A DNA stretch of 64,000 nt from Carposina sasakii. Taxonomy: Eukaryota; Arthropoda; Insecta; Lepidoptera; Carposinidae. Shown piece by piece: positions 18,928 to 30,200 of this stretch (position 1 is the stretch's first letter; the number at the start of each line of letters is the position of its first letter). The DNA lies in NCBI GenBank assembly GCA_014607495.2, contig CP053154.1, positions 62,001-126,000 of the forward strand, written 5' to 3'. A program made the translations under genes and the position numbers. Below the pieces are notes generated by a model. That model made no database searches. It was not told where the DNA came from and saw nothing but the letters and a program-made list of their open reading frames with translations.

Positions 18928-21129
18928 AGTAGCGCTCGATCCGAGGTCGCGGTCGTACCTGGTTGAGAGCACGTGAGCATCAAATTAACCTCAAACTACG
19001 GTTAAAAATTCAAAAAATTGGGTTTTTTCAACGCTACGAGATCGTGAGTAGCACCAAAAGTTGCGTCTCATTGAGACGCACACGGAGGTGAAAAGTTTTT
19101 GAAAATCGCTCCAGTGGCTGAAGATCTGTGAAGTGAAAAGTGATTAAAGTGAAAGACATAAAAGTTTGGAGGCATACGCTGCTGAAACTAGATCGATGAC
19201 CCCCACTTTTTCTTGTTGATCACGGAGCGCCCCGCTGAGCCCTATGAAGGGACAAGACGCTTTTGGTACCTTCAGAAAAATTTTTCAGCCAGGGACTGAA
19301 GAATTATTAACTTTTTTGTCAAAACCACGTGGCACGTGGTCTTGCTTCCTGAAGGATTCGGAATTTTTAATTGAAAAAACTGAAAACGCCATTTTGTGCG
19401 GCTTTTGACGGCGAGTTCAGAGACGTATTGCATGCTGAAATCGGAGTAATATTGGATTTTTAGTGAATTAATTAGTGTTGGATTTTTGCAGTGCTGTAAA
19501 ACTGAAACTAGATCGATAAGGTATACTTTTTTGTTATTTGTATGGTGCGCGCAAGTTGGCTGAATAAAACTGCATAAGAATTAGATTTTTAAATTCACAT
19601 TTTGACTTTTTTCAGTAGGTTTTACTGAAAATTCGGTTTTTGGTGTTTTCTTCAGCCAATTTCAGGATCTTGGCTACTATTAGATATAAGTATTATAAAG
19701 TAAGTTAATACGAGTCGATTGACACCCTATTTGTAATTTTCGGATCATTGGTTCCTGAGTTATTAAATTTTTTGTATTTTTGCCTGAAAACTCTGAAAGT
19801 AGTCGAAATTCAAAATTTTTTCCACCTAGAGTACTCTCAGTACCCTCATTGGATCACTTTTAACCCAAATCCCAGGTCCCTAAGTCACCCGGGGGCGATT
19901 GACAAGGACCCTTCGCGAAACTCCGGGTCCGCGGCCATTTTGGGAAACTTGTGTAAAAACTTCGGGCTGTCATAGATCGGGAACCACTATTCCGTTTGAC
20001 TCGGGATTTTTTGCATTAGAATAGGGAAGGCTGTGGGAATCGATTCCCATAGCTTTCAGTCAATTTCAGCGCCTGAAAAATTTTCAGCCTGAAACCGTTT
20101 TCAGGTAATACCTTAGGTGAAGCCCACCACAGGATCCAAAACCCCAAGGTTCTACGAGCTCTGGGAGCGGGGCTGTAAGCGTCCGAATATCGAGTTTGAC
20201 AGCTCGGCAAGGGAAAGGGGCCATTTTGGAAAAATTCGGGCGCTTACTGCTCAGGAACCAAGGGGCGTAGGAGACTGCGGTTTTTTCGGCTGAGTAGAGG
20301 AGCTTAACTCCTACCCCTTGCGCCACTTTTCAGGCGATTAGGCCTGAAAAATTTTTCAGGTTCAGGAAACGGTCTCACCTGAAAGAGTAGGTCGAGCTGA
20401 GCCGGGGGAGTCCAAACGCCGTTTTCCTGGGACGCCCGGTGCCTGAGTTAGATTGACTTGAAGTTTGACTTTGACAGCTGGGCGGCCATCTTGGAAAAGT
20501 TTGGGCTCGTCTAACTCCTCACCCAGTGGGCCGATTTCAACGGGGTTTTCTCTGACAGAGGTGCCGGCACCTCATCTATAGACCCAGGGCCCTTCCGGCC
20601 TTTTCGGACACTCCGAGTTTCCTGAAAATTTTTTTCAGGAAACTGGTAGACCTCGCTGAGATCGACACGGGGGTAAAAACCGCAGCCCTCTGCGACTAAA
20701 ACTCGCAGAGCTATCACCACTCGGAGTTACAAAGGCTTCTGCTACGAGTTTTTTGCGAAAACTACGTGCCCCGTAGCTCCGAAACGGAGCGTCTGTTCGC
20801 GCTGCGGTTTTTTCGACTGTGCTGGGCGCTGAAAGGGCTATACAGCCCGCTAGGTTAGGTGACTCTACTATAGAGTCGAGGTAGAGTCGGAAAACTATAG
20901 TCTTATTTTTTGCACTATTGTTTTTATTTATATTTTGCTTCCACATTTCGCTCTATTCAACTCTTCCTCACTAGATTTAAGACTGATCTAGGCAATTTGT
21001 TACCAGATCACTAGTTATTAAGTACTTGTTAGTTGTTAATATTGATTACTTGACTACTGTGAGCAGTTTTCTGCCACAGTATTAGATTAAGTTAGCTCAT
21101 AGGTCACTCCTGACACTCTTGACTCCACA
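18928..21129 (+). other. 5' untranslated region of element 2
   Basis: This is a 2.2-kb leader without recognised protein, similar in length to the leader known for TRAS1. It carries the 8-bp hairpin at 19062-19080. It also has many paired CTGAAAA and TTTTCAG words, for example around 19268, 20071-20105, 20330-20365 and 20620-20642. Two of these blocks are near-perfect inverted repeats (CCTGAAAAA-TTTTTCAGG). It is moderately AT-rich at first and GC-richer from about 19870. Confidence 0.75.
19062..19080 (+). promoter_or_regulatory. 5' leader hairpin of element 2
   Basis: TGCGTCTC-ATT-GAGACGCA is a perfect 8-bp stem with a 3-nt loop. The inner part matches the hairpin at 9040-9052 of element 1, which lies at a similar distance from its 5' end. 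Confidence 0.6.
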
Positions 21130-22608
21130 ATGATGCCCGGAGCGCGCACACCGGTGAATAGAGCGATTCCCCCGAGAGCCCGTCAACTCACGCGGACCAT
21201 GGAGCGAGCAAGGAGCACTCCGCCATCGCCTAAAATGGTGCATGTACCGGAAGACAAAGTACCACAGCCTGAGATGCTCTTTTTCTCTCCCGGACCGTCT
21301 GGGACGGCGGACAAGCTCCCGTATTTTTACCAAGAGGGAAAACCGGTCTATAAAGACTTACCCGACTTCAACTGGCACGAGGGGAAGGTCGATGCGGGCG
21401 ACTATGAGGCGGAGGAATTTCCGGCCGACATAGTCCCTGCGGAGCGCGCGCCGACAAGATCGCGAATCTTGGAGGCAAAGAAACAAGTGACAAACGCGAA
21501 CAGCAAACTGGACACAGCCAGGAACCTTCGCACCGATATAAAACTGGCTGTGAAGAGTGCACTCGACGGACTCCTAAAACTCATAAAGGAGTCCGAAGAT
21601 GAACGGCGCACCGAAGTCAGGAGGCTATCAAGAAATGCCTCAAAGCCCAATGACTCGGAAAACGCATTGAACCCCCTAAAGGAAACTTTGGAGGCTCATG
21701 GAAGAATCCTAAAGGAAACGGCGCAGCAGATTCAAGAGCTAAAGCATGCAGTAACAGAACAGCGGAAAGAGGAAGAGATTCGTACAGTAACATACGCTAG
21801 TGTCACGGCTGGATCTGCAAAAATCGCGACACCGGGAATCCAAATGCCGCCGTCACTCCACTCAGTAGTTGTTGGCTCAAAAGACGGGCTGGAAACAAGT
21901 GATGAGGTTTTGGGCATAATAAGAACAGCCATAGACGCCAAAAATGGTGATATCCGGATAGACAGAGTGAGAAAGGCAAAGGGTGGGAGAGTGATCATGG
22001 GATGTAGGACGAGGGAGGAAAGAGACAGGGTAGTAAACAAATTAAAATCTGTAGAGAATCACCTCACTGTCGAGGAGGTCAAGAACAGGAACCCGTTAGT
22101 GGTTCTTAAGGGCGTGTTGCAATGCAATAGTGATGATGACATCACAAGCGCCCTTAGGAACCAAAACGGAGATGTCTTTGGCAACCTCGAGAGTGGGGAA
22201 GACGAGGTGGAGATCCGTTACAGAAAGAAGACGCGGAATCCGCATGTGGTGCACGTCGTAGTTCGTGTGTCGCCCAAGGTCTGGCAGAGGATGACGGCTG
22301 CCGGGTCCGTGTTCGTAGACATGCAGCGGGTCGGGGTGGAAGACCAATCCCCCCTGGTCCAATGCTCAAAGTGTTTGGAATACGGGCACGGCCGCCGTTT
22401 CTGCAGTCGCGCTGAGGAGCGATGCAGCCACTGTGGCGGGCCCCACATGCGGGCCAAATGTGCCGACTGGATGGCGGGTGAGCCACCTTCATGTGTGAAC
22501 TGTGCGCACTCGGGGTTGGCCAAGGTGGACCACAATGCATTTAGTGGTATGTGCCCGGTCAGGCAGAGATGGGACGCACTGGCCAGATCCTCGACTGCGT
22601 ACAGTTGA
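21130..22608 (+). CDS. ORF1 gag-like protein of TRAS-like element 2 (492 aa)
   Basis: The gag-like ORF1 of R1-clade LINEs binds element RNA, and in TRAS/SART it brings the particle to telomeres. The frame opens with two Mets (ATGATG at 21130). Residues about 115-220 are rich in Lys, Glu, Leu and Arg and look coiled-coil forming (NAN-SKLDTARNLRTDIKL, then ETAQQIQELKHAVTEQ). A core domain follows at about 255-400 (VVGSKDGLETSDEVLGIIR, then LVVLKGVLQ). Three zinc knuckles end the protein: CSKCLEYGHGRRFC (412-425, CX2CX4HX4C), CSHCGGPHMRAKC (432-444, CX2CX3HX4C) and a third at 455-475 (CX2CX9HX6C). This trio is characteristic of R1-clade gag. The frame has no stop or frameshift, unlike element 1. 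No ORF2 overlaps or follows the stop. Confidence 0.9.
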   Translation: MMPGARTPVNRAIPPRARQLTRTMERARSTPPSPKMVHVPEDKVPQPEMLFFSPGPSGTADKLPYFYQEGKPVYKDLPDFNWHEGKVDAGDYEAEEFPADIVPAERAPTRSRILEAKKQVTNANSKLDTARNLRTDIKLAVKSALDGLLKLIKESEDERRTEVRRLSRNASKPNDSENALNPLKETLEAHGRILKETAQQIQELKHAVTEQRKEEEIRTVTYASVTAGSAKIATPGIQMPPSLHSVVVGSKDGLETSDEVLGIIRTAIDAKNGDIRIDRVRKAKGGRVIMGCRTREERDRVVNKLKSVENHLTVEEVKNRNPLVVLKGVLQCNSDDDITSALRNQNGDVFGNLESGEDEVEIRYRKKTRNPHVVHVVVRVSPKVWQRMTAAGSVFVDMQRVGVEDQSPLVQCSKCLEYGHGRRFCSRAEERCSHCGGPHMRAKCADWMAGEPPSCVNCAHSGLAKVDHNAFSGMCPVRQRWDALARSSTAYS

Positions 22609-23661
22609 GAAACTTCTTGAACGACAGCTCGGTTGATGAGCCGTCTCTAAGTCTTCGACTGACTCTGTCGGTATGGTTTATTAAAAATAAACAGCTCTCT
22701 TACTAAGTTAAGCATGAGTCTGCCAAAATCGGAGTCTGCTAATCAACAAGCAGTATATCGCATCAACCGAGCTGAAAGTGTAGTACTAAAAATAAAATAG
22801 CAAATAAAAGTCAGTCTGTAATATAAATTGAGGTATATAGTAAATCTATATATATTCAGTTTGTTTTAAAAAATAGTTGACATTACAATGACAATGTACT
22901 AGTAACAAGAAGCGTGAACCTCAGTAGTATGGATAGATATTTATAATGTAAGCAATTAGAAAATAAGAAGAGCAAAACTATATATAACTATAAAATAAAG
23001 TAAAGATAGGATAATAATAAAATGTATATAAGAAGGAAGTAAATATATATATAATGCATGTATTAGTCAAACAATAATCTAACTATATGAGTAAATAAGA
23101 AACCATAGTTAGAAAAAGAAATGTGTATTAGATAATAAGTAAATTGTAAAGGAATAAGGATACCTACGACTAAATAAATAAAAAAAGCTGCTCACCCACG
23201 TCCTCATCCCAAGATAGAAAGAGTAGACTTAGATGTATATAAGAATGAAGTAAATATATATATAATGTATGTATTAATCAAACAATAATCTAAATAAGCA
23301 CTATATGAGTAAATAAGAAACCATAGTTAGAAAAAGAAAATGTGTATTAGATAATAAGTAAATTGTAAAGGAATAAGGATACCTACAACTAAATAAATAA
23401 AAAAAAAGCTGCTTCACCCACGTCCTCATCCCAAGATAGAAAGAGTAGACACAGATTAAGTGGCAAACCCAACCACTCGCTACACAAGTCAGGAACACTT
23501 AAAGTTAGGTCCACATTTTGAGCTTTGCTATAGACTAGGTACTGTAGATATATGAAAAGAAAGATCGCTTAACGATCCCTTAATAAAAGGCATGTAAATA
23601 ATAGAATATAAGTACACAACTCCCTGCACGTAATTGGCAGGGAAGGCAGCAGCGTATACAC
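22609..23661 (+). other. 3' untranslated region of element 2, with direct repeats
   Basis: This AT-rich trailer follows ORF1 directly. A unit of about 210 bp is present twice in tandem, at 23022-23228 and 23233-23450. It runs from ATGTATATAAGAA to GAAAGAGTAGAC and includes ACCCACGTCCTCATCCCAAG. The copies differ by a few bases and indels, such as an AAGCAC-type insertion in copy 2. Confidence 0.85.
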
Positions 23662-23686
23662 AAAAAAAAAAAAAAAAAAAAAAAAA

Positions 23687-24038
23687 CCTAACCTAACCTA
23701 ACCTAACCTAACCTAACCTAACCTAACCTAACCTAACCTAACCTAACCTAACCTAACCTAACCTAACCTAACCTAACCTAACCTAACCTAACCTAACCTA
23801 ACCTAACCTAACCTAACCTAACCTAACCTAACCTAACCTAACCTAACCTAACCTAACCTAACCTAACCTAACCTAACCTAACCTAACCTAACCTAACCTA
23901 ACCTAACCTAACCTAACCTAACCTAACCTAACCTAACCTAACCTAACCTAACCTAACCTAACCTAACCTAACCTAACCTAACCTAACCTAACCTAACCTA
24001 ACCTAACCTAACCTAACCTAACCTAACCTAACCTAACC
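23687..24038. repeat. Telomeric repeat array (CCTAA)n, 352 bp
   Basis: About 70 essentially perfect units run from the poly(A) of element 2 to CCTAACCC at 24038, where unique sequence starts. The lack of variants suggests a young array, or one kept homogeneous. This is the innermost boundary of the telomeric block in this window. Confidence 0.98.
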
Positions 24039-24590
24039 CATAAACACAGCGAGAAACAAATGTGTTATAGGAGCACTGCAAGTAAACGACATCGCGTTCT
24101 AGATTTACTGCCTCAAGTGGAGTGCTGCCATCTAGCAAGGTAAACTACCCGATCGTAAGTACCTTTTGAACAAGAATATAAGAAGTAAGTATATAAGGAT
24201 GTTAGTAAATAAGGACGTAAATACATAAGAAAGAAAGTAAGTATAAGGAAGTAAGCATATAACGACGTAAGTAACGGTCTATCCAAAATTAGTGATTATC
24301 TTTTCAAACAAAACTAGGCAGTTAAAAAAAAAAAAAAAACATTTTCTTGGTTTAGGTATTATTAGCTCATGTTAAATCTGTCGAAAACGTCTGCATGATT
24401 GATTAATCCCATAAATAATGTTAGTAGCTTCTACATTTCACTACTTCACCAAAAACTTTCAACAAGACACAGTGACAGTATCCTACGAGTATAATTTAAA
24501 GCACTTTTACATACATTTATTTTTACTTCCATCATTATCTGCTGACTATTATCTAATTTTAATTTGGTAAGGTGGTATGACTGATTTTTG
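24039..24590. other. Gene-free spacer next to the telomeric block
   Basis: This is unique AT-rich sequence with AAGTAAGTATATAAGGA-like direct repeats at about 24180-24260, resembling the repeated words of element 2's trailer (AGAAGGAAGTAAATATA). It may be diverged trailer from an older element. No gene is seen. Confidence 0.4.
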
Positions 24591-24840
24591 ACGGCCGATT
24601 GGTCTAGTAGGTAGTGACCCTGCCTGCGACGCCATAGGTCCTGGGTTCGAATCCCAGTAGGTGCAAACATTGATATGATGAATATCAATGTTTGTTTCCG
24701 AGTCATGGATGTTTCTATACTTATCTATGTATTTATATACCGTTGCTTAGTACCCACGACAGAAGACCTTAGGGATCTTAATGTGGGACTAGGTTAATGT
24801 GTTGTGTAGTGTGTGAATATATTTATTTATTTATTTACAG
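24591..24840 (+). mobile_element. tRNA-derived SINE
   Basis: The head has an A-box-like TCTAGTAGGTAGTGAC at about 24603 and a near-consensus B box GGTTCGAATCC at 24644-24654, the internal RNA polymerase III promoter. A body with no tRNA pairing follows. The end is an (ATTT)n tail at about 24820-24840. It cannot fold as a functional tRNA. Small retroposons of this structure are common in Lepidoptera. Confidence 0.75.
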
Positions 24841-24943
24841 GTTTCTTTACACGGTAAGTTTTCATAATGAAACGTTTCTGGGCATATGTATTTTAATTAT
24901 TTGTATTATAAGTATTTTAATGTACGTAGTAGTAGTAGTAGAG

Positions 24944-25846
24944 ACAAGGAGATGTTATTTCTCCGAAGCTCTTCACCAATGCAGTGGAAAACGCCTTTAA
25001 GCTTTTCGAATGGAAAGGACTCGGCATCAATATCAATGGCGAATACATCACACACCTTCGGTTCGCAGACGACATCGTTGTCATGGCAGAATCGCTGAAG
25101 GATCTAAGCACAATGCTCAATGGCCTCAATCGAGTCTCCCAACAGGTGGGCCTGAAGATGAACATGGACAAGACGAAGATCATGTCGAACGTCCATGTGC
25201 CGCCCACTCCTGTATTGGTTGGGTGCTCGATGCTTGAAGTTGTTGACGAGTATGTTTACCTGGGACAGACGGTCAAACTAAGTAAGTCCAACTTTGAGAA
25301 GGAGGTAACTCGGCGAATCCAACTCGGCTGGGCAGCGTTCGGGAAACTACGGAGCTTATTTGTGTCCAAGACACCCCAGTCCTTAAAAACGAAGGTATTC
25401 AACCAGTGCGTGCTGCCGGTGATGACCTACGGTGCCGAGACGTGGTCTCTAACTATGTGCCTCATAAAAAAAGCTCAGGATCGCACAGCGAGCGATGGAA
25501 AGAGCTATGCTTGGGATCTCTCTGCGTGATCGAATCAGAAATGAGGAGATCCGCAGACGTACAAATATCACCGACATAGCTCAACGGTCCAGCAAGCTGA
25601 AGTGGCAATGGGCAGGGCACATAACTCGAAGAACTGATGGCCGATGGAGTCGGAATGTTCTAGAGTGGATACCACGTATCGGCAAGCGCAGCGTGGGAAG
25701 GCCACCCGCGATGTGGACGGATGACCTGGCCAAGATTGCGGGCGTCGGTTGGATGCAGGCTGCTTCCGACCGGTCGGAGTGGAGGTTGTTGGGGGAGGCC
25801 TATGTCCAACAGTGGACTTCACAGGGCTGTAAATGATGATGATGAC
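24944..25846 (+). pseudogene. RTE-type LINE remnant, C-terminal RT region and tail
   Basis: The frame 24984-25529 carries the RT catalytic box LRFADDIVVMAE near its start. It continues with NMDKTKIM, EYVYLGQTV and a YGAETWSLT block typical of RTE-group elements. A frameshift near 25470 moves to 25495-25836 (KLKWQWAGHITRRTDGRWS, GRPPAMWTDDL), ending in a stop just before an ATGATGATGATGAC tail. The 5' part of the element, with the endonuclease and most of the RT, is absent. Several fragments of this 3' end occur elsewhere in the window (953-1203, 30225-30430, 39097-39140). Confidence 0.85.
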
Positions 25847-26564
25847 TAGTATTCATTCATTCCATAATAATATTGTAGGATTCTAGACCACCGGACATCT
25901 AAGTACTTGTTTTTTTCTTTTCAGTTTTTTTATTATATACATTATTTGGTTCTTTTTAAGAAGTCGGATTTTTGGATTTTTTAAATTATGTTTTTATTTA
26001 TACTTTTTTGTTATGAGTACCCAGCTACTAATCATTTATTTATTAAGGTTAGGCACACCAACATCACATGTTTGCTATTGAAAAATAGCGTGGTATATAA
26101 GACGCAAGACGCTATATTGACCATCTGTAATGCCAACATAGCTGTATATAAACTATGTACAATACATGAAACCGTGTTTTTTTTACTTATCTATCTTATA
26201 TTTTATTTATATTATAATACATCTTTATGTTGAACTTCAAAACATGAAATAAAAGATGACAAAATGATTCTGTTTTGGCTGTATATACGTATATTCTTTA
26301 TTTTACTTGAATAAAATTAAAAACTTAAGCTGTCAGTTTCTGTTATCTTTGTCAATCGCGTACCTAAAATCGCTCTGTATGTGGTGATTTTTATAAGAAA
26401 ATATTATAAAATTGCTGCGCACAGCTAATAAATAAGAAATATATATCATTAATACTACATAAATCGAGTGTACACCGCCTTCCAGCAAAAAACACTTGTC
26501 CTAGGACGACAGAGATGGTCGCACCGCCGCCGTTAACACCGTGAGCAGTTGTTCACCCGGAGCC

Positions 26565-27248
26565 ATGTACGACAGCACCTGCGGCGCCGCGGCGCGCGGC
26601 CAGTGCGGGCCCGAGCAACACGAGGCGGAGGCGCCGGCGGCGGGCGATGTGGCGCCGGCGCCCGAGCGCGACTACAGCGGCTACGACATCGTGCGCGCCA
26701 CGCAGTACGGCGCCTTCGCGCGCGTCAAGGAGCTCGTCGAGGCCGGCTGGGACGTGAACCAGCCGGACGCCGAGACCGTGACGCTGCTGCACTGGGCCGC
26801 CATCAACAACCGGCGCGACATCGTGCGCTACCTGCTGGCGGCGGGCGCGGCCGTGGACGCCGTGGGCGGCGAGCTTCAGTCCACGCCGCTGCAGTGGGCG
26901 GCGCGCCAGGGGCACCTGGAGGCCGCGGCGCTGCTGCTGCGCGCCGGCGCCGACCCCGCGCGCCGCGACGCCGAGGGCTGCTGCGCGCTGCACCTGGCGG
27001 CGCAGTTCGGGCACACGGCCGTGACGGCGTACCTGGCGGCGGCGGGCGGCGGCGTGGACCTGCGCGACGCGGGCGGCATGACGGCGCTCATGTGGGCGGC
27101 GTGGCGCGTGCCGCACACGGACCCGGCGCGCCTGCTGCTGACGCTGGGCGCCGCGCCGGCCGCACAGGACGCCGCGCACGGCAACACGCCGCTGCACTGG
27201 GCCGTGCTGGCGCGCAACGCCTCCGCTATCTCCACACTCGTGCTCTAC
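26565..27248 (+). CDS. Hip14: Hip14 coding exon 1 (ankyrin repeats)
   Basis: 228 codons, ending STLVLY before the donor GTGAGT. It holds about six ankyrin units, recognisable by [19 protein letters not shown] and [16 protein letters not shown]. Reading through the donor gives unrelated residues. The ankyrin part recruits substrates, which in other animals carry a VVPQ-type recognition motif. Confidence 0.92.
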
Positions 27249-30200
27249 GTGAGTACTCCCGCCCAGCGCCTGGGCTTGCCAGGCAGTTCGGCTAGACATC
27301 TGAGTAACAAGTTGACGCAGCCACACTTTTACTATGTATCATTGTTGTTCATTTGCTATGTTTCGTCAAAACTACTTTTTGTGTGCAAGCATAACAAAAT
27401 CCTTATCACAAACGTTCACATAATATACCTAGCGGAATTACACCAATAAAGCTACTAAATAACCATGTCTGTGTGTGCGCACATACTTTTGTACTTTTCG
27501 ATTCAAACTACCAATATTTCTCCACATCGGAAGCAAAGAAAAAATATGAATTTTCTTAATCCTTAAATTTATTTGTTAGTTTGCTAATATGTACATACTA
27601 CATAATATTTTTTAGGGTTCCATTTTACCTGATGTTTCTTTTCCTGATGACTTTTTTCATTAATCATTTTTTTTGTTGACATAATATTTACCTACTTTTT
27701 GTTTTTCTTACAATGTATGCACACCCAAAGCAATTGAACATTCAAATTTTGCTTGTTATAAATTTTGCAGTATAAGGTAAAGACATTTATTTGCTATATT
27801 ATTCAGTAAAACCAAATGAATAGTTTAGTTGCTGCAATAGTAAATAAATATCATTCCTAAACCTTTTTGGTTATAGCTTAGTAAAGGTTGCAAGCGACTT
27901 TGGCCACATGAATTACACACAAGTAGCTTGCATATTATTCTAATGTATATGTGGACTTTTCATTCACATTTATAATATAAGTAGGATAAGATAGGTAGGA
28001 TTAGCCGGCAGTAGTTAGGACTAGGGTAAAACCTGACTAACTACTGAATCTGAAATAGTTTGGTGACCAGAATTATTTATTTTATATGTATATACAGGAT
28101 GATTTTTGGTCGTCAACGTTCCCGAAAACTACGGAATCTCCTCATCATCACGATCATTTTTCTCCATGGAAGCATACTTGGGAAGTATCTGGTTTCCAAA
28201 ATATTAGGGTAAAAAATTGGGTAAATAGACTGCGTTTTTCTGCATAAATGCACATAGACGCGCGTAGCAGTATTTTTTCCCGAAAAATAATTAATATCTG
28301 TCTATAAAAAACTAACATAAACACTAGACACTATAAATTTCGCACAATAAAGGAATTTAAAAATTTAAAAAAAAAAAAAATTTTTTTTTTCCCAGCATTT
28401 TTTTTGGCATAAACTTACTTTATTTCATGTATAGAATACGTACCCTTCGTTAAAGGTGGCCACAAAAAAACACCCTGTATACTTTTGCGATATCCCTATA
28501 GGGCCTTAGTAATAAAAATCTTTATAATTATTTTTTTTTAACGAAAAACTGACTTTCTCCCATAACTTGAACTTACTAAAGTAAAATTTTACTAAAGGGC
28601 AAAAATATATTATTATATATATAAATAAATATATATTAATATAATAATATTGTCAGATTTATATGCCAGCAAATGATTAAATAGGCCACATGACAAAAGA
28701 GAAAAAGGACTAGGCTTCGAAACTTTATGTCTGACAATATGATGATGATGATAATAATGATGACCTCCGACCGATTTCGGTCATGGCGACCACTTCTACT
28801 CCTAGATATTACTAAGTTGGCGTTCATGCTGGATCGGAGGCACTTGAGGTGGAACCGATCCAGAGTGCGTATGTGGCGACGGTAAATGCACCACGCCTCG
28901 GAGGAATATAAGAGATTTGGCAGCACAACAGCCATGTACACTCTTATTTAAGCAACATATAATTACACTCCTTCTTCCTACCCTGTTCCCAATAATTTGA
29001 GGTCGGTGCTATATGTAGGTACTCTTCTTTCATTCATCCCTATTATCCATCATCTCGTTATTCTCATGTCTACCTCTTCCTCTATAACCATCTTACTTCG
29101 GACACGGCTTAACGCAACATACAATTTCACGACAACACAATTATCTTCATCTTCATAAGCCTATTGCAGTCTATTACTGGACGTAGGCCTCCCCCTGCCA
29201 TAGGGGGATTTTGTTACTAAAAAGTTCCACTATCTATTTTTCGGCAGCTCCATCATCAGACCCTCGTTTCCTTTATATTATGTGTAGCTGACCAAAATTC
29301 TCTATAAAAATCTAAAAACGGACTACTCGTGCCCTTTATATTTGAGGATATCCCTAGATTCCTTAGAGATTCCATCATCAGATATTATGTTTTATATGTA
29401 GGTGATCAAAACGCTCAGTAAAAGTATAAAAACAGACTACATGTGCCTACAATATTTGAGGAATGCCCTCGATTTCTCCAAGATCCCATCATCAGATCCT
29501 GATGTGGTGAATATGGGACCAACCTGGAAGTATACCATGACCAACTATAAAAAAAAATTGAAATCGGATCATAAACGACGGAGTTCTGAGGTAACATACA
29601 TAAAAAAAAAACATATAGACGAAGAAATAACCTCTCTTTTTGAAGGTAAAAATAGGTATAAGCTTCTAGGTACAGTTTAATTTGACAGATTTTCCATATT
29701 TTGTTGTCATAAGTCCTGTACTATATAAATATAACTTAACGCGCCGTTTATTAGTAGAATCGCTAGTATGTAACATAGTCCAGCTGTGTATCCTTCAGAT
29801 CTACAGCTTAGTCTCTGGTACTGGTGACGTACCTACGCTCGGCATAGTCGGGCTGACGCTAGTGTGTCGCAGGGCAACGCGCCGCTCGAGGTGCCGAACC
29901 ACCGCGGCGTGACGCCGCTGCAGATGTTGCGCGCGGCCGAGCCGCGACTGCTGGGCGCGCGAGTGGCGGCGCGGCTGCGACCGGCGCGGGCCTCGCGCCT
30001 GGACGCCGACTTGCTGCGCCACGCCGCGCTGGGCGCGCCCGCCGCCGCCTTCTACCTCACGGGGCTGGTGCTGGCGGCGGCGCTGCCCTACACGCTGAAG
30101 GCGGCGCTGCTGCTGGCGCTGTACGCGGCGCTGCACGCGCTGGCGGCGCGCGCTCTCGACGACGACCTCAAGAACGTGTTCCCGCTCGCCGTCTACCTCT

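Larger units (their letters stand above)
18928..23686 (+). mobile_element. TRAS-like telomeric retrotransposon, element 2, lacking ORF2
   Basis: The element starts AGTAGCGCTCG directly after CCTAACC and ends in a 25-nt poly(A) (23662-23686) followed by (CCTAA)n. It is thus in the same orientation and target site as element 1. It has a 2.2-kb leader, an intact 492-codon gag-like ORF1 and then, without any endonuclease or RT sequence, about 1.05 kb of AT-rich 3' untranslated region. All of ORF2 (normally more than 3 kb) is missing while both termini are intact. Its gag is clearly related to the broken gag of element 1 but diverged, so this is a different subfamily. It may be a non-autonomous element mobilised by another element's ORF2, or an internal deletion arising during reverse transcription or assembly. 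Confidence 0.88.

Noticed and set aside
21097..22540. - strand frames under the element 2 gag
   Set aside because: They mirror the coding bias of the + strand ORF; the zinc knuckles fix the true strand.
18720..23686. Assignment of the elements to SART
   Set aside because: SART inserts in the opposite orientation, with poly(A) joined to TTAGG. Here poly(A) is joined to CCTAA, the TRAS arrangement.
18720..24038. CCTAA arrays as a CRISPR or other short-spacer array
   Set aside because: Units are 5 bp and contiguous with no spacers; this is telomeric repeat in an animal genome.
24596..24670. A functional tRNA gene
   Set aside because: A and B boxes are present, but the cloverleaf stems do not pair and a SINE body and ATTT tail follow.
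26549..27326. Long frames overlapping Hip14 exon 1 on both strands
   Set aside because: They are shadows of the GC-rich exon; Arg/Ala/Gly-rich products without domains.
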